DNA from: Pseudomonadota bacterium
GTDB taxonomy: Bacteria > Pseudomonadota > Gammaproteobacteria > Burkholderiales > Burkholderiaceae_B
Reading direction: 5' to 3'
Length of the DNA: 11,928 nucleotides
NCBI GenBank assembly: GCA_023437255.1
Contig: JAEZGR010000209.1
Location: 1-11,928 of the forward strand
Under the pieces are notes generated by a model that saw only the letters and a list, made by a program, of their open reading frames with translations, was not told the DNA's origin and made no database searches. This document shows positions 6,048 through 11,928 of the stretch, one piece after another; position 1 is the stretch's first letter, and every line of letters begins with the position of its first letter. Both the position numbers and the translations under genes were made by a program.

Positions 6048-7853
6048 ATGCTGAATACGATTGCGGCGTTTTCATCTCTTTTCCTGGCGACGCTCCTGCT
6101 ACTGGTCGGTTCGGGGCTCTTCAACACCTACGTTGGCCTGCGCCTGACTGCAGCATCGGTCTCAGAGATCTGGGTAGGTTCGATCATCGCCGCCTATTAC
6201 CTGGGTCTTGTGTTTGGCGCCCGGGTCGGGCACAAGCTGATCATCCGGGTGGGGCATATCCGTGCCTACGCCGCCACGGCAGCGGTGGTCACCGTGACCG
6301 TGCTGATCCAGGCGCTGATCGATTTCCTGCCCCTGTGGATCGCCCTGCGCTTCGTGGCCGGCATTGCCATGGTGACGCAGTTCATCGTGCTCGAGAGCTG
6401 GCTCAATGAGCAGACCGAAAATCACCTGCGCGGGCGAGTCTTTGCTTTCTACATGGTGTTCTCCAGCCTCGGCACCGTGCTGGGTCAGCTGTCGGTGGGC
6501 ATCTTCCCCGCGCTCGATACCGCGCCGCTCATGTTCGTGGCTATCTGCTCCACGGCCTGCCTGATTCCTGTGGCGGTCACGCGGCGGGTCCACCCGGCCA
6601 TTCAGGTGCCGGTGCCGATTCATTACCGCTACTACGTTTCCCGCGTGCCGATGTCCATGACCGTGCTCTTCATGGCGGGCATGATGTCGGGTGCCTTTTA
6701 CGGCCTGGCGCCGGTATACGGTGTGGCGCAGGGCATGGATGCCGGGCAGGTTGCCGTGTTCGTGGCGGCTGCAGTGGCCAGTGGCCTGGTCTTCCAATGG
6801 CCGGTGGGCTGGCTGGCAGACCGTATCAGCAGGGTGGCGTTGATCCGCTTCAATGCGCTATTGCTGGCCGGGCTTACGCTGCCGTTATGGGGCTGGTGGC
6901 CAATGCCCTACGAAGTGCTCCTGGTGTTTTCTTGCCTGTTCGGCATCATTCTCTTCACCCTTTACCCGGTGGCCGCCGCCTTTGCGAACGACAACGTCGA
7001 CCCCGACCGGCGGGTGGGCCTGAGCGCCATTCTTTACATGGTGTATGGCGTGGGTGCGTGTGCGGGGCCCCTGATCGTGGGTCTGCTGATGCGTCAGTTG
7101 CAGGCGGGCGTCTTCTTCGTGTTTGTGTCGGCATGTGCGGTGTTTCTCATCGTCTTCGTAAGGCCCCAGCGCATCAGCGGTACCTACCTCAGCCAGGACG
7201 CCCCCACCGAGTTCGTGCCCATGCCGGATTCCGTGCAGAACCCCAATGTTGTTCCGGCCCTCGACCCCCGTGTCGACACCGATATCGACATTTCCTTTGT
7301 GCCGCCGCCTGAGGAGCCGGCAGCGGGCGACGCAGAAGGCGACGCGACTGCGACGGATGGCACCGTGGCTGCTGGAGATGACGTGGGTGCTGGCGGAGAC
7401 GTGGCTGCAGGTGGAGACGTGGCCGCGCCCGTTTCCCCTGCGCCAGTAGCGGCATCGACCCCAGCATCGCTCACCGAGGCAGCCGATCCGGCTGTCGCGT
7501 CGGCGGGGCTGGAAGCGCCTATTGATCACGATGCGGCCCAAGCGGAGGAGGCGGCGCCTTCCGGTGTAACTGTTGACGCCGGGCCTGCGCCAGAGCAGGT
7601 TATGACGGAGCCTGCGGCAGGGGTGACCGCGGCGGCGCAGGCAGACCCCACCGAACCGCCCCCGCACACGGAGGTGGTCGCTGCACACCCCGCACCGTCG
7701 GGAGGGCTCGGGCCCAGCGACCTTCGGGTCATCGCCGGCGGTGCAGCGCCCGAGCATGCCACGGGTGCTGCCGTGCCCGACCAGGGTGACTCAACGACCG
7801 CTACGCCGGATGTGGCTGAGCAGACGAGCCGAACCGAGACACCCCGTCCCTAA
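6048..7853 (+). CDS. MFS transporter (YcaD-like) with a long disordered C-terminal tail
   Basis: This is an inner-membrane transporter of 601 residues. Residues 1 to about 372 form a 12-helix MFS core, with LLLLVGSGLFNTYVGLRL (16-33) in the first helix, ESWLNEQTENHLRGR (116-130) and the motif-A-like GWLADRISR (254-262) between helices 6/7 and 8. NDNVDPDRRVGLSAILYMVYG (314-334) is typical of YcaD-like proteins. The substrate is unknown. Family members usually end near residue 380-430. Here a further 200 or so residues follow, rich in Ala, Pro, Gly, Glu and Asp, with no membrane segment, predicted to be a cytoplasmic acidic disordered tail. It contains a small in-frame tandem repeat (7365-7418). 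The Shine-Dalgarno is weak (GGTGGG) and a terminator lies just upstream, so independent transcription is unclear. The stop overlaps the convergent EamA gene's stop. Confidence 0.88.
   Translation: MLNTIAAFSSLFLATLLLLVGSGLFNTYVGLRLTAASVSEIWVGSIIAAYYLGLVFGARVGHKLIIRVGHIRAYAATAAVVTVTVLIQALIDFLPLWIALRFVAGIAMVTQFIVLESWLNEQTENHLRGRVFAFYMVFSSLGTVLGQLSVGIFPALDTAPLMFVAICSTACLIPVAVTRRVHPAIQVPVPIHYRYYVSRVPMSMTVLFMAGMMSGAFYGLAPVYGVAQGMDAGQVAVFVAAAVASGLVFQWPVGWLADRISRVALIRFNALLLAGLTLPLWGWWPMPYEVLLVFSCLFGIILFTLYPVAAAFANDNVDPDRRVGLSAILYMVYGVGACAGPLIVGLLMRQLQAGVFFVFVSACAVFLIVFVRPQRISGTYLSQDAPTEFVPMPDSVQNPNVVPALDPRVDTDIDISFVPPPEEPAAGDAEGDATATDGTVAAGDDVGAGGDVAAGGDVAAPVSPAPVAASTPASLTEAADPAVASAGLEAPIDHDAAQAEEAAPSGVTVDAGPAPEQVMTEPAAGVTAAAQADPTEPPPHTEVVAAHPAPSGGLGPSDLRVIAGGAAPEHATGAAVPDQGDSTTATPDVAEQTSRTETPRP
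7365..7418 (+). repeat. Three imperfect 18-bp tandem repeats in the MFS tail
   Basis: Units at 7365-7382, 7383-7400 and 7401-7418 encode VAAGDD, VGAGGD and VAAGGD, with GTGG beginning each unit. The repeats are in frame, so copy-number change would lengthen or shorten the tail without a frameshift. Confidence 0.7.
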
Positions 7854-8710
7854 CGCGGGAACAATATGAAAATGGCGAGGATCGCCAGGGCGACCCCGGC
7901 TGCATTGATCCAGTTGATGCGTTCGCGGAAGAATCCGGCGCCCACCAGGGTGCCCAGTGAGATCACGCCAATGTTCATGGCCGAGAACACCAGAGTCGGA
8001 TTTTCTGAATAGACCTGGTGCGCACGCACATAGAAATAGATGTTGCCGAAGTTCAATAGGCCCAGTGCAAGGCCGGCGACAATGCTGCGCGAATTCCAGG
8101 CGGTTCGTCGCAGCAGCAGGTAGGCAAAACTCACGATCCCCGCCATCACGAACGCTCCAAGCAGCGTGGTGGGAAAGGCGGAACCCGTCTTGGCCATCTG
8201 CTTGAACAGGATATCGATCGTGCCGTAACCGAACCAGACGCCCATCAGCACCAATACGGTCATCAGTCCGCCGTGTGCCGAGGGGGCCTGGGAGTTGCGG
8301 TTACCGGGGCGCCACAGCAGGGCGGCGAGGGCCACCAATGCGATACCGATGCCGGTCAGCTTACCGGACGAGGCAGGCTCGCCGAAGATTGTGAATGCTG
8401 CGATCAATGGCAGCAGCAGCGACAGGCGCTGTGCCACGTCGCTCAACACGATGCCCGCCTGTTGCACCGCCTTTGCCATGATCAGGAAGACGCTGGGCAG
8501 CAGCAGGCCGAGCGCAATGAGCAGGGGCCAGGGGTCGGGATTGTTCAGCAGGGTGGCAGGTTTGGGCCCCAGCAGCATCCAGCAGAGCGAGCCTGCCATC
8601 ACGTAATTGAAGGCAATGGCCTGGTCGACCTGAATATTTCGGCTGCGGGCAATCTTGAGCAGTACCGAAACAGCGACACTGCAGGAAATACTCAATATCA
8701 GCGTATACAT
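7850..8710 (-). CDS. EamA/DMT-superfamily transporter
   Basis: This is an inner-membrane protein of 286 residues with about ten hydrophobic helices in two EamA-like halves. The first half ends with TIFGEPASSGKLTGIGIALVALAALL (split at 107-125 and 126-132), and the second with FFRERINWINAAGVALAILA (260-279). The repeated aromatic-X-Glu followed by a Gly/Ala-rich helix is the DMT hallmark. Members export metabolites or amino acids, or act in cell-envelope lipid carrier steps; the substrate cannot be assigned here. The ATG at 8710 follows AGGGAG by 3 bases on the minus strand. It is convergent with the MFS gene, with the two stop codons sharing bases 7851-7852. No partner gene is in the same transcript. 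Confidence 0.88.
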   Translation of the reverse strand: MYTLILSISCSVAVSVLLKIARSRNIQVDQAIAFNYVMAGSLCWMLLGPKPATLLNNPDPWPLLIALGLLLPSVFLIMAKAVQQAGIVLSDVAQRLSLLLPLIAAFTIFGEPASSGKLTGIGIALVALAALLWRPGNRNSQAPSAHGGLMTVLVLMGVWFGYGTIDILFKQMAKTGSAFPTTLLGAFVMAGIVSFAYLLLRRTAWNSRSIVAGLALGLLNFGNIYFYVRAHQVYSENPTLVFSAMNIGVISLGTLVGAGFFRERINWINAAGVALAILAIFILFPR

Positions 8711-8734
8711 GGTGCTCCCTCGATAACGGCGCTG

Positions 8735-8763
8735 ATATTAGAGAGAGGGGCGCACGGCAGCAA
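8735..8763 (-). promoter_or_regulatory. Putative promoter of the EamA gene
   Basis: On the minus strand TTGCTG (8758-8763) is followed after 17 bases by TAATAT (8735-8740). Transcription would start near 8728, about 18 bases before the EamA ATG. Matches are partial (3/6 and 4/6). Confidence 0.35.
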
Positions 8764-9022
8764 ACGGGTGGGCCACATTGGCCGGTGCCCAGAGCACTCG
8801 AGAATGCACTGTGTGCTGCTAAATGCTGCTAATTTCGTCCAACTACTCGTTTTGCCATACGCAGTTCGATGCGTGGCGCAATGTTTCTAATTGTTTCTGT
8901 CCCCGGTTCGGCGTGTCAACGATGCACGCGAATCGATGGAGAGTGGCCGATTGTGTGATCATTCGCCAGCGTGACGCCTCGCCGGGTTTAGCGCAGCGGT
9001 CAGGAATCACGCGCTCAAACGG
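8764..9022. other. Non-coding spacer with no recognised gene
   Basis: Together with the EamA promoter this forms a gap of about 350 bases. I see no credible coding region. It holds a 5-bp hairpin (GGCCA-CAT-TGGCC, near 8771-8783) and a near-perfect 10-bp tandem repeat, TGCTGCTAAA then TGCTGCTAAT (8814-8833). It is less GC-rich in its middle than the flanking genes. No function is assigned. Confidence 0.5.
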
Positions 9023-9056
9023 AAAAAGCCTGACAGCGGTGAGCTATCAGGCTTTT
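9023..9056 (-). terminator. Rho-independent terminator of the tRNA operon
   Basis: AAAAGCCTGA (9024-9033) and TCAGGCTTTT (9047-9056) form a perfect 10-bp stem, extended by AGC/GCT inside the loop. On the minus strand the stem runs into TTTTT, 8 bases after the tRNA-Asp CCA end. The A/T-flanked stem could also work on the plus strand. Confidence 0.85.
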
Positions 9057-9064
9057 GGAATTTT

Positions 9065-9141
9065 TGGCGGAGCGGACGGGGCTCGAACCCGCGACCCCCG
9101 GCGTGACAGGCCGGTATTCTAACCAACTGAACTACCGCTCC
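9065..9141 (-). tRNA. tRNA-Asp (anticodon GTC)
   Basis: The minus strand reads a complete 77-nt tRNA: acceptor GGAGCGG pairing with CCGCTCC, D-arm AGTTCAGTTGGTTAGAAT, anticodon loop CTGTCAC with GTC, T-arm GGTTCGAACCC, discriminator G and an encoded CCA. It is the last tRNA in the operon, 22 bases after tRNA-Glu and just before the terminator. Confidence 0.96.
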
Positions 9142-9163
9142 GCAGCGGTGTGCCAATATTACT

Positions 9164-9239
9164 TGGCGTCCCCTAGGGGATTCGAACCCCTGTACCCACC
9201 GTGAAAGGGTGGTGTCCTAGGCCTCTAGACGAAGGGGAC
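9164..9239 (-). tRNA. tRNA-Glu (anticodon TTC)
   Basis: The minus strand gives a complete 76-nt tRNA: acceptor GTCCCCT pairing with AGGGGAC, D-arm CGTCTAGAGGCCTAGGACA, anticodon loop CTTTCAC with TTC, T-loop GGGTTCGAATCCC, discriminator G and an encoded CCA. It is the middle gene of the Ala-Glu-Asp operon. Confidence 0.96.
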
Positions 9240-9315
9240 CTGGAACAACAAGCTGCGAATTCTAGCATGAATCTTTTAGCTTGTGCAACTCGCACTTTCA
9301 GTGCGTCTTCGTTAG
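9240..9315 (-). other. tRNA-Ala/tRNA-Glu spacer with processing-type hairpins
   Basis: The 76-base spacer holds two inverted repeats: CGCAC/GTGCG (9291-9295 and 9301-9305, 5-base loop) and ACAAGCT/AGCTTGT (9248-9254 and 9278-9284). Such hairpins may position nuclease cuts during maturation of the polycistronic tRNA. No gene is seen. Confidence 0.4.
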
Positions 9316-9391
<76 letters not shown>

Positions 9392-9492
9392 GTTCCATAC
9401 ACACCTGCCATCTGCTTTGCTGCTGCCGTTTCGCTACTGCGTTTTCGGCTTTGGCGTTCGCTGTTTGCTTGTGTGTCTAGCGAAGAAACAGA

Positions 9493-9521
9493 ATTATGCA
9501 CGGTTTCTTTTTTGTGTGCAA
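9493..9521 (-). promoter_or_regulatory. Promoter of the Ala-Glu-Asp tRNA operon
   Basis: On the minus strand TTGCAC (9516-9521), a 17-base A-rich spacer and CATAAT (9493-9498, 5/6, preceded by TG as an extended -10) form a good promoter. Transcription would start near 9486, leaving about 95 bases before mature tRNA-Ala. It is divergent from the sensor gene at 9611. Confidence 0.6.
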
Positions 9522-9555
9522 GTCCTGTGTTGGGTTTGTGTGTGGTTTTAGTGTT

Positions 9556-9601
9556 CAATTTGATATTAATCAAATTGAGGCCCTCGGGGGCGTTACATCA
9601 T
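9556..9601 (+). promoter_or_regulatory. Perfect-consensus FNR box and -10 of the PAS-GGDEF-EAL gene
   Basis: TTGAT (9560-9564), ATTA, ATCAA (9569-9573) matches the FNR/Anr consensus at all 10 positions. The symmetry extends to 9-bp arms CAATTTGAT (9556-9564) and ATCAAATTG (9569-9577). CATCAT (9596-9601, 4/6 to a -10) begins 29.5 bases after the centre, exactly class II geometry with the box at -41.5. The predicted start is near 9608, only about 3 bases before the ATG at 9611. The binding protein is inferred from the motif. Confidence 0.7.
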
Positions 9602-9614
9602 GACGAAGTCATGA
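9598..9614 (+). other. Inverted repeat and 4-codon mini-ORF across the sensor gene's start
   Basis: TCATGAC (9598-9604), GAA and GTCATGA (9608-9614) form a perfect 7-bp inverted repeat containing two ATGs. The first ATG (9600) opens a 4-codon frame, MTKS, whose TGA overlaps the second ATG (9611) as ATGA. GGGGG at 9586-9590 is at ribosome-site distance from the first ATG, whereas the second has only a weak GAAG. If transcripts begin upstream this could couple or mask initiation. Confidence 0.4.
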
Positions 9615-11928
9615 ACAAATCAGAGCCCACATCGTTGCGTAGTACGCTTCCGCCGCGCCGTCTGCCCAGCGTCGGCATTGCGCAGAAGATCGGTGTGGTC
9701 TTCTTGGCGCTCTTGCTGATCGCTGCCGTCAACATCGTGTTGGTCGACAGCCTTACCCGCAAGTCAGACAGCGTGGCCGACACGGTCAACGTTGCGGGCA
9801 AGTTGCGCATGCTGGGTCAGCGCATTGCCCTGCAGGCCGTCTCTTCCACTCAGGGAGTGGGCGCCGGCGAACTCGAGGTGCGCCAGCTCATTTCCGACTT
9901 CGAGTCTGTGTTGTCGGCACTTGCCAACGGTGGCTATGTCTTCGGCCTCTATATAGAAGGGCTCTCGCCCCTGCACAAGGGGCGCATCGATGCGGTGCAC
10001 GATCAGTGGTCGGTGTACCGGCAGGCCGTCTTGCGGCTTACGGGCGAGGTCGCTCGTCAACGCGGTGCGGCAGAGCTGGCCGGGGTAGTGGCGGCGCCGG
10101 TCGGTGTCGACTCCATGGTTGAAGAGGTCGTCAGTCATTCGGCGCGGCTCCTGGAACGCGCCGAGGCGCTCATGAGCGGCATACTCACCGACGTGCAGCT
10201 CATGCAGAGCCAGGTGCTCAATCGAATGTACCTGCTGCTGGCCGTCGACGCCCTGCTGATCCTTCTGGCCTTCATGGCGGTCCGACGGCAGATCGTGGTG
10301 CCACTGCGCGAGCTTTCGACTCATTGCGTCGAGCTGGCGCGTGGCAATTACAACACCCGCTTTCAGGTGTCCACGCAAGACGAGATCGGCCAGTTGGCGC
10401 AGGCGTTCAACGAGTCGGCGTGGCGCATAGGCACGCTGATCGAGCGCATCGAGAAAGACCGCTACGATCTTGAGCAGGCCGAAGCCATGTTCCGTGGCAT
10501 TGCCGAAAACTCCATGGTGGGGGTTTACATTGCGCACAAGGGCCGGTTCCGCTACGTGAATGGCAAGCTGGCGGAGATGTTTGGTTATTCCCGCAGCGAA
10601 ATGATCGAACAGGTGCCTGCCACACAGGTGTTTCCCGAGCCCCCTCCCGAGCAGATCGGTGAATCCGGCGCTCGTCAGCGCCTGATCGGCGAGGTGCCCG
10701 GCTTGTGGCTCGAACGCAAGGGTCGGCGCAAGGATGGTTCGCAGCTCGAGGTCGAGATCTTTGGCTCGCTCATGACACTTGGCGACGATTTGGTCACCAT
10801 TGGCATTGCCATGGATATCACCCAGCGCAAGGAGGCAGAAGCCCAAGCCAGACTGGCGCTGCTCGTGCATCACAATTCAAGCGAGGCCATGGTGGTCACC
10901 GACCCCGATGGTCGTCTGATCAGCGTAAATCCGGCCTTTACCAAGATTACCGGCTACGAGGCCCACGAAGTGCTGGGCCAGCGCCTCAATATTCTCAGTT
11001 CGGGGCGCCATGGACAGGAATTCTTTCAAGACATGTGGGCGGCGATCGAAAGCAGCGGCACCTGGGAGGGCGACATCTGGAACCGCCGCAAGAACGGCGA
11101 AATCTATGCCGAACGCCTGATCATCAACACCAGTTACGACGACGACGGCTCGCCACGCTACCGTATTGGGCTGTTTTCCGATATCACCAAGCAGAAGGAG
11201 GCCGACGCCTACATCTGGCGGCAGGCCAATTATGACCAGCTCACCGGTCTGCCGAATCGCCAGCTGTTTCATGCCCGTCTCGAAAAGGAAATCGAACGGT
11301 CCCGCGTCACGGGGTTGCCGCTGGCGCTGGTGTACCTCGACCTCGACGACTTCAAGGAGCTGAATGATACGCTTGGCCACGCCGTGGGCGACAAGGTGCT
11401 GGCACAGGCGGCGCAACGCCTGGAGTCATGTCTGCCGCCCGATGACACCGTGGCGCGCCTGGGCGGCGATGAGTTTGTGTTCATCTTGAGCGGGCTCACT
11501 GATCTCGACGCCGTCGACCACATCTGCACCCTTGCCATGGATCGTCTCTCCGAGCCCTTTGCCGTTGCCGGTGAGCAGGCCGCCCTGTCGGCAAGCATGG
11601 GGATCACCTTCTACCCGTTCGACGGCGACACCATACGTGCGCTGCTTCAGAACGCCGACTTGGCGATGTATGCCGCAAAGGCCCGTGGCAAGCATCAGAT
11701 TGCACGCTTCCTGCCCTCGATGCAGGCGCACATGACCATGCGTCGCGAACTTGCACGCGACCTCGGCCTGGCGTTGCAGGAAGAACAGTTCCTGCTGCTG
11801 TATCAACCCATTGTCGAGCTCGACACGGGCCGCATTTCCAAGGTTGAGTGCCTGGTGCGCTGGTCTCATCCGACCAAGGGAATGCTGGGCCCTGGCGTAT
11901 TCGTGCCCTTTGCCGAAGACACCGGCAT
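9611..11928 (+). CDS. Membrane sensor: PilJ/NarX-like, HAMP, PAS-PAS, GGDEF, EAL (3' partial)
   Basis: 772 codons are in the window and the frame is open at its end. Helix 1 is at about 26-45. The periplasmic domain contains VNVAGKLRMLGQR (59-71), the signature of PilJ-type N-terminal domains and close to the NarX/NarQ nitrate P-box. Helix 2 is at 206-224, then HAMP (225-272). PAS1 runs about 291-405, with a DITQRKEAE linker, and PAS2 about 415-527, with DITKQKEAD. GGDEF spans about 537-700, with DLDDFKELND and an intact RLGGDEF (616-622); the product-inhibition RxxD has Pro at the Arg position (PPDD, 609-612). EAL begins at about 726 with YQPIVEL; the signature is Glu-Cys-Leu (746-748) rather than Glu-Ala-Leu. 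It should make and/or break cyclic di-GMP in response to periplasmic and PAS signals. The FNR box suggests low-oxygen expression. ATG 9611 is chosen as the first in-frame start; TTG 9635 is possible. Confidence 0.92.
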   Translation, partial: MNKSEPTSLRSTLPPRRLPSVGIAQKIGVVFLALLLIAAVNIVLVDSLTRKSDSVADTVNVAGKLRMLGQRIALQAVSSTQGVGAGELEVRQLISDFESVLSALANGGYVFGLYIEGLSPLHKGRIDAVHDQWSVYRQAVLRLTGEVARQRGAAELAGVVAAPVGVDSMVEEVVSHSARLLERAEALMSGILTDVQLMQSQVLNRMYLLLAVDALLILLAFMAVRRQIVVPLRELSTHCVELARGNYNTRFQVSTQDEIGQLAQAFNESAWRIGTLIERIEKDRYDLEQAEAMFRGIAENSMVGVYIAHKGRFRYVNGKLAEMFGYSRSEMIEQVPATQVFPEPPPEQIGESGARQRLIGEVPGLWLERKGRRKDGSQLEVEIFGSLMTLGDDLVTIGIAMDITQRKEAEAQARLALLVHHNSSEAMVVTDPDGRLISVNPAFTKITGYEAHEVLGQRLNILSSGRHGQEFFQDMWAAIESSGTWEGDIWNRRKNGEIYAERLIINTSYDDDGSPRYRIGLFSDITKQKEADAYIWRQANYDQLTGLPNRQLFHARLEKEIERSRVTGLPLALVYLDLDDFKELNDTLGHAVGDKVLAQAAQRLESCLPPDDTVARLGGDEFVFILSGLTDLDAVDHICTLAMDRLSEPFAVAGEQAALSASMGITFYPFDGDTIRALLQNADLAMYAAKARGKHQIARFLPSMQAHMTMRRELARDLGLALQEEQFLLLYQPIVELDTGRISKVECLVRWSHPTKGMLGPGVFVPFAEDTG

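Noticed and set aside
6885..7757. Minus-strand open frame of 290 codons opposite the MFS tail
   Set aside because: Arg/Gly/Cys/His-rich composition and lack of motifs fit a shadow of the Ala/Gly-rich plus-strand tail.
8951..8969. CRP-like TGTGATCATTC stretch
   Set aside because: The second half-site TCACA is missing and no gene is positioned to use it.
8981..9015. Stretch resembling the 5' acceptor and D-arm of a tRNA, with AGCGC/GCGCT pairing
   Set aside because: No anticodon arm, T-arm or matching 3' acceptor follows; a degenerate tRNA fragment cannot be shown.
8823..9122. Plus-strand open frame of 99 codons
   Set aside because: Its C-terminus is the antisense translation of tRNA-Asp (a familiar spurious GARTRDPR-type string), it reads through the tRNA terminator, and it has no ribosome site or family match.
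9764..10873. Minus-strand open frame of 369 codons opposite the sensor gene
   Set aside because: The plus frame carries unmistakable HAMP and PAS domains; the minus peptide has no recognisable fold.

Overview
The window is chromosomal, GC-rich proteobacterial DNA with dense, mostly short-spaced genes. Gene content suggests a betaproteobacterium of the order Burkholderiales, perhaps the Bordetella/Achromobacter family Alcaligenaceae. The main pointers are a three-gene lipid A hexosamine-type operon resembling Bordetella lgm, a small TIGR01244 protein, a Prx5-type peroxiredoxin and an Ala-Glu-Asp tRNA cluster. The taxonomic call is an inference from gene families, not from a database match. I see no mobile element, CRISPR array or rRNA.

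Layout. (1) 1-270: the 5' end of a group III truncated haemoglobin gene leaves the window on the minus strand. Its promoter carries an 11-1-11 palindrome of the NsrR (nitric-oxide sensor) type. (2) 272-3905: a plus-strand operon of a GT2 polyprenyl-phosphate glycosyltransferase (ArnC/GtrB/FlmF2 type), a GT39 membrane glycosyltransferase (ArnT type) and a YdjC/ChbG-type deacetylase (NaxD type). Together these fit loading of an N-acetylhexosamine on undecaprenyl phosphate, its deacetylation, and transfer of the free amino sugar to lipid A phosphate. (3) 3856-4825: a GNAT acetyltransferase on the minus strand overlaps the operon's tail and is divergent from a small TIGR01244/DUF442 rhodanese- or phosphatase-like protein. 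(4) 4822-7853: a universal stress protein behind a near-consensus FNR box, a Prx5-type peroxiredoxin with a terminator, and an MFS transporter with a long disordered acidic C-terminal tail. (5) 7850-8710: an EamA/DMT transporter on the minus strand, with stop codons overlapping the MFS gene. (6) 8711-9521: a mostly empty spacer, then a minus-strand tRNA operon (Ala-GGC, Glu-TTC, Asp-GTC) with a promoter and a strong terminator. (7) 9556-end: a perfect-consensus FNR box in front of a large membrane sensor (PilJ/NarX-like periplasmic domain, HAMP, PAS, PAS, GGDEF, EAL) that is cut off by the window end.

The recurring theme is oxygen and nitrogen-oxide status. There is an NsrR-like operator on a globin gene, and there are FNR-type sites with nearly the same promoter geometry (box, then TTACATCAT) in front of both the universal stress protein and the c-di-GMP sensor. 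The sensor's periplasmic region also carries a motif like the nitrate-binding P-box. These regulatory links are inferences from sequence motifs. The lipid A operon, transporters and tRNAs look like ordinary neighbours.
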